Positions 1 to 8,225 of a stretch of 45,791 bases of DNA are shown in pieces. The DNA is from a bacterium. Its GTDB lineage: Bacteria; Acidobacteriota; Polarisedimenticolia; Polarisedimenticolales; Polarisedimenticolaceae. The notes under the pieces are model-generated. The model had not been told where the DNA came from. It worked only from the letters and a program-made list of their open reading frames with translations, and ran no database searches. Position 1 is the stretch's first letter. The number at the start of each line of letters is the position of its first letter. The DNA lies in NCBI GenBank assembly GCA_024226515.1, contig JAAELQ010000126.1, positions 1 to 45,791 on the forward strand, given 5' to 3'. Both the position numbers and the translations under genes were made by a program.

Positions 1-1
1 C

Positions 2-304
2 GAAAACCCCGACTTCACCACCAAACAGGCGATCCTCCGGCTGGCGGTCGAGAAAGTCGTCGTCACAGGCCACCGTCTCGAGATCCACTTGGCCCTGCCG
101 GTGTCAGGTGGTTTTGATTTGACATTGGACTGGGGAGCCACTCCTTGCGCAGGTCAAGACCGGGGCTCTCTGGTCTCCGGCTCTCCATTAGCCATGTGGA
201 GAGCCCGCCCGGCGCGGCTCGGCCTACGCCAGGTTGTCGAGGGTCGGTCTGCGCACTTAGCGGCCCCGGTACTGTCTAAATTCTCGGCGGACCGACGATC
301 ATGA
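2..304 (+). CDS. C-terminal end of a probable site-specific serine recombinase (5' cut by window edge)
   Basis: The frame is open from the first bases of the window. The first 35 or so residues include RLAVEKVVVTG followed by LEIHLALP. This pattern (a Leu-rich helix, then V-x-V-T-x, then x-L-E-I-x-x-x-L-P) is the usual extreme C-terminus of large and IS607-like serine recombinases, after the recombinase and zinc-ribbon domains. Only this end is visible, so catalytic residues cannot be checked. The last 50 residues look like read-through into unrelated DNA, suggesting that the original stop codon was lost. A neighbouring mobile element or integration edge is therefore possible. The assignment rests on a short motif and is tentative. 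Confidence 0.4.
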   Translation, partial: ENPDFTTKQAILRLAVEKVVVTGHRLEIHLALPVSGGFDLTLDWGATPCAGQDRGSLVSGSPLAMWRARPARLGLRQVVEGRSAHLAAPVLSKFSADRRS

Positions 305-359
305 GGGCCGTTGTTCCTCTTACCCGCGTGCCGTCGATCAGCGTGCGCAAGAGATCCGG

Positions 360-497
360 CTACCCGCTCGGCAGCGCGGCCGGGTCGGCCGGCGGCGAGG
401 TCATCTTGGGGATGATCCAGGGTGCCGCGGCCAGGCCGAACAACAGCACGACGAGATAGGGCACCAGTTGGTTCGCTGCTCGCTCATCGGCAGCCAT
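360..497 (-). CDS. small single-span membrane protein, 45 residues
   Basis: An ATG-started frame on the minus strand encodes 45 residues: a charged N-terminus (MAADERAANQ), one clear hydrophobic segment at about residues 11-30 (LVPYLVVLLFGLAAAPWIIP), and a short Pro-rich tail. The composition is unlike random antisense sequence, and the frame ends cleanly at a TAG. It is divergent from the DUF2339 gene starting at 573, with about 75 bases between them. No strong Shine-Dalgarno sequence precedes the ATG, which lowers confidence. It could be a small membrane subunit or regulator; no family is recognised. Confidence 0.4.
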   Translation of the reverse strand: MAADERAANQLVPYLVVLLFGLAAAPWIIPKMTSPPADPAALPSG

Positions 498-572
498 CGT
501 GTCCGAGACCCACCGCGAATGCAACCGTTTCGGTCGGCCACGATCCGCCGAGATCGGGTAGGCTGGTCGTGC

Positions 573-3314
573 ATGCGACCCTGGCTCCTCGTGCTCCTCG
601 GCAGCGTGATCGGGCTGACCTTCGGGCTGTCCGGCGCGAGCGGACTCGTGGCCGGCGCGGTCGCCGGCGGACTGCTCGAGATGGGTTTGCGCCTGCGCGA
701 GCGTGGCGCGCAGATCGAGCTTCTGGAGACCGCGCTGTCTGAGATGCGCCGCCGGCTGTGCGTGCTCGAGGTGAAGGGCGAGGCGCGACCGGCCGAGCCT
801 CCGGCGACAGCTCCCGCGGTCGAGACCCCGACCCGGCCACCGTCGGCACCGCCCCCCGAACCGCCGCCCCGGCCGACGGCCCCGGCTCCTTCACCGGCGA
901 AACCGCCGCCGCCGAGCACGCCGCAACCGACCGTCGCGAGCACCCCCACTCCCCAGCGTCCCGCGCCCCCGCGACCGTCGTATGTCGGGCGTGACGCGGA
1001 GCAGTCCGTCTCCCGCGCCTGGTCGTTGCTGATCGGCTGGCTCACCTCGGGCAACGTTCCGGTCAAGGTCGGGGTGATCGTCTCGTTCTTCGGGGTCTCG
1101 TTCCTGTTGAAGTGGGCGGTCGATCGTGAGCTGTTGCGTTTCCCTATCGAGCTGCGCCTGACGCTGATCGCGCTGGCCGCGATCGCGATGTGGGCCTTCG
1201 GCTGGCGCGTGCGTAGACGAATGCGCACCTATGGGCTGAGCCTGCAGGGCGGTGGCGTCGGCATCCTCTATCTGACGATCTTCGCCACGCTGCGACTCTA
1301 CGAGCTGATCGGGGCCGGCACGGCGTTCGCGCTGCTCGTCGCCTTGACCGCGTTCACCGGGTGGCTCGCCGTCACGCAGCAGGCGCGGCTGCTCGCCATG
1401 CTCGGCCTGATCGGCGGTTTCCTCGCGCCGATCCTCACCTCGACCGGCAGCGGCAATCACGTCACGCTGTTCAGCTACTACCTGGTGCTCAACGGCGCGA
1501 TCTTCGGCATCGCCTGGTTCCGGGCCTGGCGTCAACTGAACTTGATCGGCTTCGCCTTCACCTACGTGATCGGCTGGGTCTGGGCGGCGAAGTACTACCG
1601 GCCGGAGTTCGTCTGGTCGATCGTGCCCTTCGTCGTCGCGCACTTCCTGCTGTATCTCGCGGTGACGATGCTGTTCGCCCGCCGGCGCGAGCCGCGGCTG
1701 CGTGACCACGTTGACGGCACGCTGGTCTTCGCCACGCCGGTCGTCACGTTCGCCATGCTGTCGGGGCTGCTCGCCGACACGGAGTACGGCCGGGCGATCG
1801 CCGCGCTGTCCGCCGCGGTGATCTATCACCTGGCGACCGTGATCCTGCGCCGAACGTCGCCGCCGCACGTGCGGATGCTGGTCGAGGCCTTCCGGGCGCT
1901 GGGCGTCGTCTTCGGCACGCTGGCGATCCCGCTGGCGTTCGATGCGCGTTGGACGTCGGCGGCCTGGGCGCTCGAGGGCGCCGCGCTGATCTGGGTCGGG
2001 GCGCGACAGTCGCGAGCGTTGGCGCGCGCGTTCGGTGTCCTGCTGATCGTGGCGGCCGGCGTGGCGTTCGTGCGGGAGCCGTTCGCGCCGCGGTCGATCC
2101 CGGTGCTCAACGGCGACTACCTGGGCGTGCTGATGGTCTCGCTCTCGGCGCTGTTCGGCTCGGTCCTGCTCGCGCGACGGCAGGGCGCGAGGTTCTCCGC
2201 CGATTCTCTGGCGTCCTCGGGCCTGCTGGTCTGGGGCACCTGGTGGTGGCTCGGCGGCGGGCTGAACGAGCTCAACGAGTTCGTGAGCAATCAGGTCGAG
2301 CTCGCGGCGATGGTCGTCTTCGTCGCGGCATCAGCCGCCACCGGGGTCTGGCTGGCGCGACGGCTGGACTGGGCACGAGGAGCCTGGCCGGCGATCGGCC
2401 TGACGCCGGTGTTGTTCTTCTTCGCCATGCTGATGCAGCTGTCCGACGACCACCCGTTCGCGGAACTGGGCTGGATCGCGTGGCCGATCGCGATCGCGCT
2501 GTCGTACTGGATCCTCGCGCGTTTCGAGCGGGACGGGCCGGGCTGGACCGCATGGCTGCACGCGCCGTTGCTGTGGCTGGTGACGCTGATCGGCATGGCC
2601 GAGATCCGCTGGTTGATCGATCGCGCCGACGGTTCGCGACTGTGGATCGGCGTGGCGATGACCGTCGCGCTCTGCGTGGTGAGCCTGATCGTGGTGCGCG
2701 GATGGATCGCCGGACCGGTGCTCCGCCATCGCGCTGTCTACCTCTGGGCAGGGATCGGCCCGCTGCTGGCCTGTGTAGTGCCGATCGTCGGCGCGCTGAA
2801 TCTGACGCCGGCCGATCCTTCGCCGTTGCCGTATCTACCGCTGCTGAACCCACTCGACCTGGTCGGCGCGTTGGGGCTGTTCGTGCTCGGGGCGTGGCTG
2901 TACGAGCTGCGCGACCGCGAACCGCAGCTGGCAGATCCCGTGCTGCGGACAAGAGTCGCCGCAACGATCGGATTCCTGCTGGTCACGGCCAGCGTCGTGC
3001 GGACGGTCCATCACTGGGGCGGGGTGCCGTTCGACTTCGAGTCGCTGTTCTCGTCCGTCGAGGTTCAGGCCACGCTGTCGCTGTTCTGGGGCGTGCTGGG
3101 TCTTGTGGCGATGATCGCCGGAGCATCGTGGCCGCGACGCGACGTGTGGTTCGCCGGGGCCGCGCTGATGGCCGTGGTCGTGGTCAAGCTGTTCGCGATC
3201 GACCTCGGCAACTCCGGCACGTTGGCGCGCGTGTTCTCGTTCATCGGAGTCGGCGTGCTGCTACTCGTTGTCGGCTACTTCGCGGGGGTGCCGCCCCGAC
3301 GGGGTCAGGTATGA
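573..3314 (+). CDS. DUF2339 family polytopic membrane protein
   Basis: A 913-residue protein beginning MRPWLLVLLGSVIG. An N-terminal hydrophobic helix is followed by a short coiled segment (about residues 35-65, Glu/Arg/Leu-rich), a long Pro/Ala/Thr linker (about 68-135), and then some 20 or more hydrophobic helices to the end. The block from about 160 to 250, with KVGVIVSFFGVSFLLKWA and LQGGGVGILYL, is the recognisable DUF2339 signature; the family is typically 850-1000 residues of unknown function. An in-frame ATG-type start exists 105 bases upstream, but the chosen ATG directly precedes the first membrane helix. The last codons and the stop lie inside a REP-like palindrome, so the native C-terminus may have been replaced by a few repeat-encoded residues. 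Confidence 0.85.
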   Translation: MRPWLLVLLGSVIGLTFGLSGASGLVAGAVAGGLLEMGLRLRERGAQIELLETALSEMRRRLCVLEVKGEARPAEPPATAPAVETPTRPPSAPPPEPPPRPTAPAPSPAKPPPPSTPQPTVASTPTPQRPAPPRPSYVGRDAEQSVSRAWSLLIGWLTSGNVPVKVGVIVSFFGVSFLLKWAVDRELLRFPIELRLTLIALAAIAMWAFGWRVRRRMRTYGLSLQGGGVGILYLTIFATLRLYELIGAGTAFALLVALTAFTGWLAVTQQARLLAMLGLIGGFLAPILTSTGSGNHVTLFSYYLVLNGAIFGIAWFRAWRQLNLIGFAFTYVIGWVWAAKYYRPEFVWSIVPFVVAHFLLYLAVTMLFARRREPRLRDHVDGTLVFATPVVTFAMLSGLLADTEYGRAIAALSAAVIYHLATVILRRTSPPHVRMLVEAFRALGVVFGTLAIPLAFDARWTSAAWALEGAALIWVGARQSRALARAFGVLLIVAAGVAFVREPFAPRSIPVLNGDYLGVLMVSLSALFGSVLLARRQGARFSADSLASSGLLVWGTWWWLGGGLNELNEFVSNQVELAAMVVFVAASAATGVWLARRLDWARGAWPAIGLTPVLFFFAMLMQLSDDHPFAELGWIAWPIAIALSYWILARFERDGPGWTAWLHAPLLWLVTLIGMAEIRWLIDRADGSRLWIGVAMTVALCVVSLIVVRGWIAGPVLRHRAVYLWAGIGPLLACVVPIVGALNLTPADPSPLPYLPLLNPLDLVGALGLFVLGAWLYELRDREPQLADPVLRTRVAATIGFLLVTASVVRTVHHWGGVPFDFESLFSSVEVQATLSLFWGVLGLVAMIAGASWPRRDVWFAGAALMAVVVVKLFAIDLGNSGTLARVFSFIGVGVLLLVVGYFAGVPPRRGQV

Positions 3315-3387
3315 CATTCCGACATTCGTCGCGAACAGCGGTCACGCGACCTGCGAAACAAGATGTTGGAATGTGAGACCTGACCCC
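3301..3387. repeat. REP-like palindromic element
   Basis: An imperfect inverted repeat of about 87 bases. The left end GGGGTCAGGT (3301-3310) pairs with ACCTGACCCC (3378-3387). Inside, ACATTCC (3314-3320) pairs with GGAATGT (3368-3374). A further inner pair is formed by TTCGTCGCG (about 3325-3333) and CGCGACctGCGAA (about 3345-3357). The outer GGGGTCAGGT...ACATTCC arrangement resembles REP sequences mobilised by Y1 REP-associated (RAYT) transposases in several phyla. No transposase is in the window and no second copy was noticed. It begins inside the DUF2339 gene and supplies that gene's stop codon. Confidence 0.7.
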
Positions 3388-3807
3388 TTTGGGAGTGTCA
3401 GGATTCGCGACGCGTCATCTCGAGAAACGGCACGCCGAGCTCCACAACACTTGTCTCATCAACGAGATGAGCGCCCTGTCGGCCTCCCCGACGGCGTAGT
3501 ATCCAGAAACTCAGCCCATGATCTGGTGGAACCTGGAGCTACTACGAAAGCTCAAGATTCCAAGCTCCCCTAGTTTCGATATGCGTTAAGGGTGGGGAGC
3601 CAAACCCCCAGCCTTAACGCATATCAAAACCGGTGGCCTTCTGGTTAACAGGCCGCTGATCTCAGACACTCTCCCAACCTGGGCGACCTGTTGCTGCACC
3701 CCGACGCTCCCGAGCCACCGCGACGACTGGCTCTCGGACAGGCCGTCGAGCGAAGCCTGTTCGTCTGAATCGCTCTCTGGCTCTCGGACGGCACTAGCTC
3801 TCAACCC
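3388..3807. other. gene-free stretch with one strong hairpin
   Basis: No convincing coding sequence was found. Short frames here have no start signal or recognisable product. The stretch contains a 24-base-arm hairpin (separate entry) and a 13-base direct repeat CTGGCTCTCGGAC at 3728 and 3777. It lies between a REP-like element and a decayed gene end, so it looks like a degraded, rearranged interval. Confidence 0.5.
3574..3629. repeat. strong stem-loop, 24-base arms
   Basis: Arm 3574-3597 pairs with 3606-3629 at 22 of 24 positions. The core GATATGCGTTAAGG / CCTTAACGCATATC is perfect, and the loop is 8 bases (3598-3605). The stem ends in AAAA/TTTT on either side but has no long T-run, so it is not a standard terminator. 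It may be a bidirectional terminator, a non-autonomous element, or paired ends of an excised element. The AT-rich core is unusual against the surrounding GC. Confidence 0.65.
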
Positions 3808-3904
3808 AATTGCAGTCAGACGGTTTCACCGTCGTCCCGTTCGGGCAGGGGGGCGGGAACACGTTCTTCGGTGACAACCTCGTTCCCGGCCGCCGCCCTG
3901 CTGA
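3808..3904 (+). pseudogene. remnant 3' end of a beta-helix protein gene
   Basis: Translation in the frame through 3858-3890 gives GQGGGNTFFGDNLVPG. This matches the invariant tail of the three intact beta-helix proteins in the window (GxGNxxFGDNLxPGPPPC, then stop). Restoring one base at about 3889-3890 makes the next codons CCG CCG CCC TGC TGA (3890-3904), the exact expected PPPC-stop ending. The rest of the gene is not recognisable upstream. This is therefore a decayed 3' end with a single-base deletion. The similarity is seen directly; decay is inferred. Confidence 0.7.
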
Positions 3905-3927
3905 GGGGGAGTCGCCCCACTGCTGAG

Positions 3928-3956
3928 TTGCCCGCACCGGGGGATCGCTGTTACGC
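3928..3956 (+). promoter_or_regulatory. candidate sigma-70-type promoter for the 3988 gene
   Basis: TTGCCC (3928-3933), a 17-base spacer, then TTACGC (3951-3956), ending 31 bases before the start codon. The -35 box and spacing are good but the -10 box is poor. Confidence 0.3.
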
Positions 3957-3987
3957 TTCCTACGGAATCGCGGAGGACCGACGAGAG

Positions 3988-4254
3988 ATGAACATCACCA
4001 ACAAGACGAATCGACCGATCAGCGTCCCCCTCCCGGGCGGCAAGAAGCTCTTCCTCGGCCCGGGCAAGACCGGCCAGATCGTTCCTAAATCCGCCACCCA
4101 TCCCCCGCTGGTGAAGCTTGTCGAGGCCGGTGACCTGGAAACCGACGAGGGCGGTCATGGCAAGGCCTCGGCAACCACCGATAGTTCCAAGCGCAAGGCC
4201 GGCGGCCAGGGCTCCGGACAGTCGACCAACATCCGCCGCACCGGCGACCGCTAA
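3988..4254 (+). CDS. small conserved-looking protein of unknown function, 88 residues
   Basis: The start ATG at 3988 is set by a GGAGGA Shine-Dalgarno sequence at 3972-3977; the frame extends upstream but without a ribosome site. The protein opens MNITNKTNRPISVPLPGGK and continues LFLGPGKTGQI, predicting a compact beta-rich N-terminal domain of about 55 residues. A Lys/Gly/Ser-rich, probably disordered tail follows (to GDR). Short proteins with a 'PLPGGKxLFLGPGK' core recur as hypothetical proteins in various bacteria; I know no function. It stands alone between a gene remnant and the convergent TSP3 giant. There is no signal peptide, so it is probably cytoplasmic. Confidence 0.7.
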   Translation: MNITNKTNRPISVPLPGGKKLFLGPGKTGQIVPKSATHPPLVKLVEAGDLETDEGGHGKASATTDSSKRKAGGQGSGQSTNIRRTGDR

Positions 4255-4377
4255 CACGAGCGCACAACAGCGCAGCGGCGAAACTTCCGCGACTTTGGGT
4301 GCGTTCGCCGTGACGTTCGAGCGGACCACGGCACTGATCGGCGAGGACAACGACCGCAAGACGAGTTAGAGGTTCTT

Positions 4378-7300
4378 CTACGGACAGGGGGGCGCGCCCG
4401 GGCGCTGCGCACCAACACCGTCAAACCCGGTCGTTCCCGTCCCGCACAAGTCACTCATTCCAACGACCAGGTAGCCGTGCGTCGAGCCCTCGAGCGGTAC
4501 GTCCGGGTCGTCAAACGTCGACGCTGCCACATCCGAGGCGATGCAGAGGCCGTAGTCCCCTGCCGCGAGGTTGGATACCGAGCCGCGGAAGATCGAGTGG
4601 GCGTCAGTACCCAACGGTGCCGACCAGTTCAGACTCACGCCGGAGGGTGTCGGCTTGGACGCGGTCAGGTCCGTAACCGCACCCGGCTGTCGTTCTCCCG
4701 GGTCGCCGGGCGCGCAGTCGCACGCATCGCCGGCGCCGTCCCCGTCGCCGTCCGCTTGATCGGGGTCGACGGCCGCGACACAGACATCGCACACGTCACC
4801 ATAACCGTCGGCCGGTGGAGTGTGGAGCCCCAGTAGTTCGACGGCGTCGATCTCTTCCCACCCGGGCGCCTGCGTGGTCACACGCACCGCCTTGACGACG
4901 TAGTCCGTCGCGGGCCACGACACGTCGAGCACGGCGCCGCACGCTGTCGCATCCGTGCCGCCCCACACGGTGTGTAGGGCTCCGTCCGCATCACGCAGTT
5001 CGATGCGGATGACGAACTCCTGGCCGAACGACTCGTGGATGCGCACGCCGGTTGCCCGCACGGGCTCCGCGTAGGACACCTCGAGCCACTCCGTTTCAGG
5101 CGTGTCGGTCGCAGGAGCCCAGCTTGTCGGCCGGTCGCTGCAAACGCCGGGCAGCTCCGGAGCGCCGGTGGCCGCCGTCGCAGGCCAATCGATCGAGGTC
5201 CACTCGCTGGACGCAGTGGCGCCCACGGCCCATTGATCGAACGGCACCTCGCCGGCACTATCGCTTTCGGCCTGGCTCGGGTTGTACGCCTGCGAGCAGT
5301 TGTCGCACGCATCGCCGAATCCGTCTCCGTCGGCATCCGCCTGGTTCGCGTTTGCCGTCCCCGGACAGTTGTCGCACACGTCACCCAGGCCGTCCCCATC
5401 ACGGTCGACATCGGTCGGGTCCGCTGTTGCCGGACAACTGTCGTCTGCGGCACAGCGCCCATCGCCGTCGGGGTCGGTAGCGAGGCCGTCGGGACATGGA
5501 TCGCAAGCGTCACCCAGGCCGTCCCCGTCCAGATCGCTCTGCAGCGGGTTACCCGTGGCTGGACAGTTGTCGACGTCGGCGCAAATGCCGTCCCCGTCCG
5601 AGTCGTTGAGCGGATCGCCGTTGCACGGGTCGCAGACGTCGCCGACGCCGTCGTTGTCGGCGTCGAGTTGGGGCGGATTGGGTACGGTCGGACAGTTGTC
5701 GACCGTGTCGCACACCGCATCGATATCGACGTCGCCCAGCGGATCGGCCGAGCAGACGTCACAAGCGTCGCCGATCCCGTTTCCGTCGCTGTCCTCCTGG
5801 GACGGGTTCGGGGTCACGGGGCAGTTGTCCTCTGGTCCACACACAGCGTCCCCGTCAACGTCGTTGGCGGGATCCAACGGGCAGAGGTCGCAGAGATCTC
5901 CCACGCCGTCTTGATCGAAGTCCTGCTGTCCGGGATTGGCCTGATCAGGACAGTTGTCGCACGCGTCGCCAAGGGAATCGCCGTCGCTGTTCTGTTGCGA
6001 CGGGTTGGTGTCGAACGGACAGTTGTCCACATCCGAGCACAGGCCGTCAAAGTCGACATCGTTGATCGGATCGATCGGGCACGCATCGCAGGCGTCGCCG
6101 AGTCCATCAAAGTCCGGATCGGCCTGCGAGGGATTGGCGTCCATCGGACAGTTGTCGGCGCCGTCGCAATGGCCGTCGCCGTCGGAATCGTCCAGGGGAT
6201 CCAGCGGGCAGAGATCACATGGGTCTCCCACGCCGTCGCCATCCGTATCGATCTGATCGATGTTGAAATCCGCGGGGCAGTTGTCGAAGGCCGCGCAACG
6301 ACCGTCGTTGTCGACGTCGCCCGAGGGGGGGCAATCACACACGTCCCCCACAGCGTTGCCATCGCTATCCGCCTGGGCCGGGTTGGTGGCGCCTGGACAG
6401 TTGTCCACGTCGTCGCAAGTCGCGTCGTCGTCGGCGTCTCCGATCGCGCACGCATCGCACGCGTCCCCGACGCCGTCCGCGCCGTTGAGAAACCACGCTA
6501 CGGTGTCGATGTCCGACGCGGCCGAAGCCAGATCGACGAAGCCATCGTTGTCAAAGTCAGCGGCGATAACGGACGCCGCCCCGTCTTCCAGCGGACCGAC
6601 GACTCGCCACGCGGCGAACGCGCCCCCCCAGGTTTTCGAGGATTCCGATCGTGCCGTCGACTCGAGCGGACACGACGAAATCGACATCTCCGTCACCGTC
6701 GAAGTCTGCCGAATCGATCGATGAAGGGCCGCCCGGCTCGGTACTGATCGTCTGTGCCGCACTGAACGTTGCCGAGCCGAGGTTCTCGAGCCAGAAGACA
6801 TGGTCGACTGGGTGCTCGACAGCAAACACGAGGTCAAGATCTCCGTCGTCTTCGAAATCAAGTGGAAGGATCGACGTGGTGCCGGGGCTTCCGGCGCCCT
6901 CGCCGATCTCGACTTCGACGTCGAACACGCCCGCACCCAGGTTGCGCTGCCACAGCACCGCGCCGGGCCACCTGATATGAAGGACGTCGGACAGTCCATC
7001 GCCGTCCACGTCGGCGACGGTCGGAGGACTCGAGTCGTCGTGGATGACGTTCGAAGCGGGCCAGGTGCCGAAGTTGCCGCCGCCGAAGTTCTCGATCCAG
7101 ATCATGTCGATCGTGTCGAACAGCAGATCGAGGTCCCCGTCACCGTCGGCATCGAACGGAACCAGACCGTCGACGCTATGGACGAAGTCGTCTCGCGCAG
7201 GTGAGAATGAAGATAGTTCGAAGTCAGGCCCCGACGTATGGGGACGATTCACGAACCAGCGCAGCGAGTAGCCGCTCTTGCTTTTCGCGTGATACCCGGA

Positions 7301-7837
7301 GAGCACCACCACATCGGGCCGGCCGTCGACATTGAGATCGGCAATGGCGATCGCCCACGCGGAACTGAATTCGTCGCCGGCATACTGCTGGATCAGACTG
7401 GGCGGCCCGAAACCGTTCTGGGTCCGCTCGTACCACGTCACCTTGCTGGGCCCGGCCGACAGCAGGTCGAGATCTCCGTCGCCGTCAAAGTCTGCTTCGA
7501 GCAACGAGAAAACGTCCGACTGCGTCGTGCTCACAACGCGACGGTTCCCGGGAGAAGCACCGAAGCCCTCGCTGTCACGCTGGTCGGGATTGTACGTGTT
7601 CGGGCAGTTGTCGAACTCGTCGCAGACTGTATCCCCGTCCGAATCGGCGCAACCACCCGCGAGCGCTGGGAGCCTTGTTCTTTCGTGGGGCTTGATGCCG
7701 CGCATGTTCCCCTCTGCGTGCTGCGACGCAGGGACTTGCGCGAGGTAGCCGGCACATACGAACAAGGCCACGAAGTTGAGTCGAACGATGGTCATCTTCT
7801 CCACATCGGCAGGAACTCGGGACCGGGTCTGAGTCAT
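4378..7837 (-). CDS. exported FG-GAP / thrombospondin type-3 / discoidin-like / FnIII protein, frameshifted
   Basis: Two overlapping minus-strand frames form one gene of about 1,152 residues. They join at a G7 tract (C7 at 6623-6629 on the plus strand); removing one G restores the frame. The start at 7837 follows GGGAGG at good spacing and yields a signal peptide. Order: half a TSP3 repeat (about residues 62-90); a propeller with seven FG-GAP/VCBS Ca2+-binding loops of type DFDGDGDLDLL (about 91-440); eleven TSP3 repeats of type DNCPxxxNPxQxDxDGDGxGDxCD; a discoidin-like domain beginning near ATASSEWTS; one more TSP3 unit; and a C-terminal fibronectin-III-like domain. No anchor is visible. 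An upstream in-frame ATG at 7996 would add a second signal-like segment. It probably binds calcium and acts outside the cell; the ligand is unknown. Confidence 0.8.
5270..6470 (-). repeat. tandem TSP3-coding repeats
   Basis: Eleven imperfect coding repeats, each around 100-130 bases. Each is marked on the plus strand by GGACAGTTGTC or a close variant, the complement of the codons for DNCP. Aspartates and cysteines occur at TSP3 spacing. This is protein-coding repetition, not a CRISPR: units vary in length and there are no unique spacers. Confidence 0.85.
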
Positions 7838-8225
7838 GGAAGCCTCCCGTGTGTGAAACGCCTCGAGGTGACCTCTCCCCTGGTAGGCGGCCCGCCGCTG
7901 GACGGGTTCAATCTCGGAGCATACGGTCATGCCTGCCGCGGTCGCGCCGCTCACGAGAACGAAAACGAGCAAGGAGCCTGCGATCGTATGCTTCATCGCC
8001 GGGAACTCTTCCATGCTCCCGCACCGCAGGAGCGAGTTGCCCGAATTGCAGCGGAAGCTCGGGTTCCGCGGTCAAGAGAATCCGCAAGGCTAGGCGGCGC
8101 GGTGACTATTAGCGAGGCGTGAAGACGGTTAGGATCGGGGATGAAAGCGGTCCCTCGATTTCTCGATAGACGCTCATGGGAGCCGAATCGTGCGGCATCT
8201 CAGTCATCAACGGAGGACCCGGGTC

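Noticed and set aside
1949..3376. A 475-codon plus-strand frame inside the DUF2339 gene
   Set aside because: Arg/Ala/Gly-rich out-of-frame product; the DUF2339 frame has the membrane helices and family motifs.
3268..3573. A 101-codon frame across the REP-like element, considered as a transposase fragment
   Set aside because: It starts inside the DUF2339 gene, crosses the palindrome and has no recognisable transposase motif.
5035..6747. A long plus-strand open frame with VDxxDRIxRA-like periodicity
   Set aside because: The periodicity only mirrors the TSP3 repeats coded on the minus strand.
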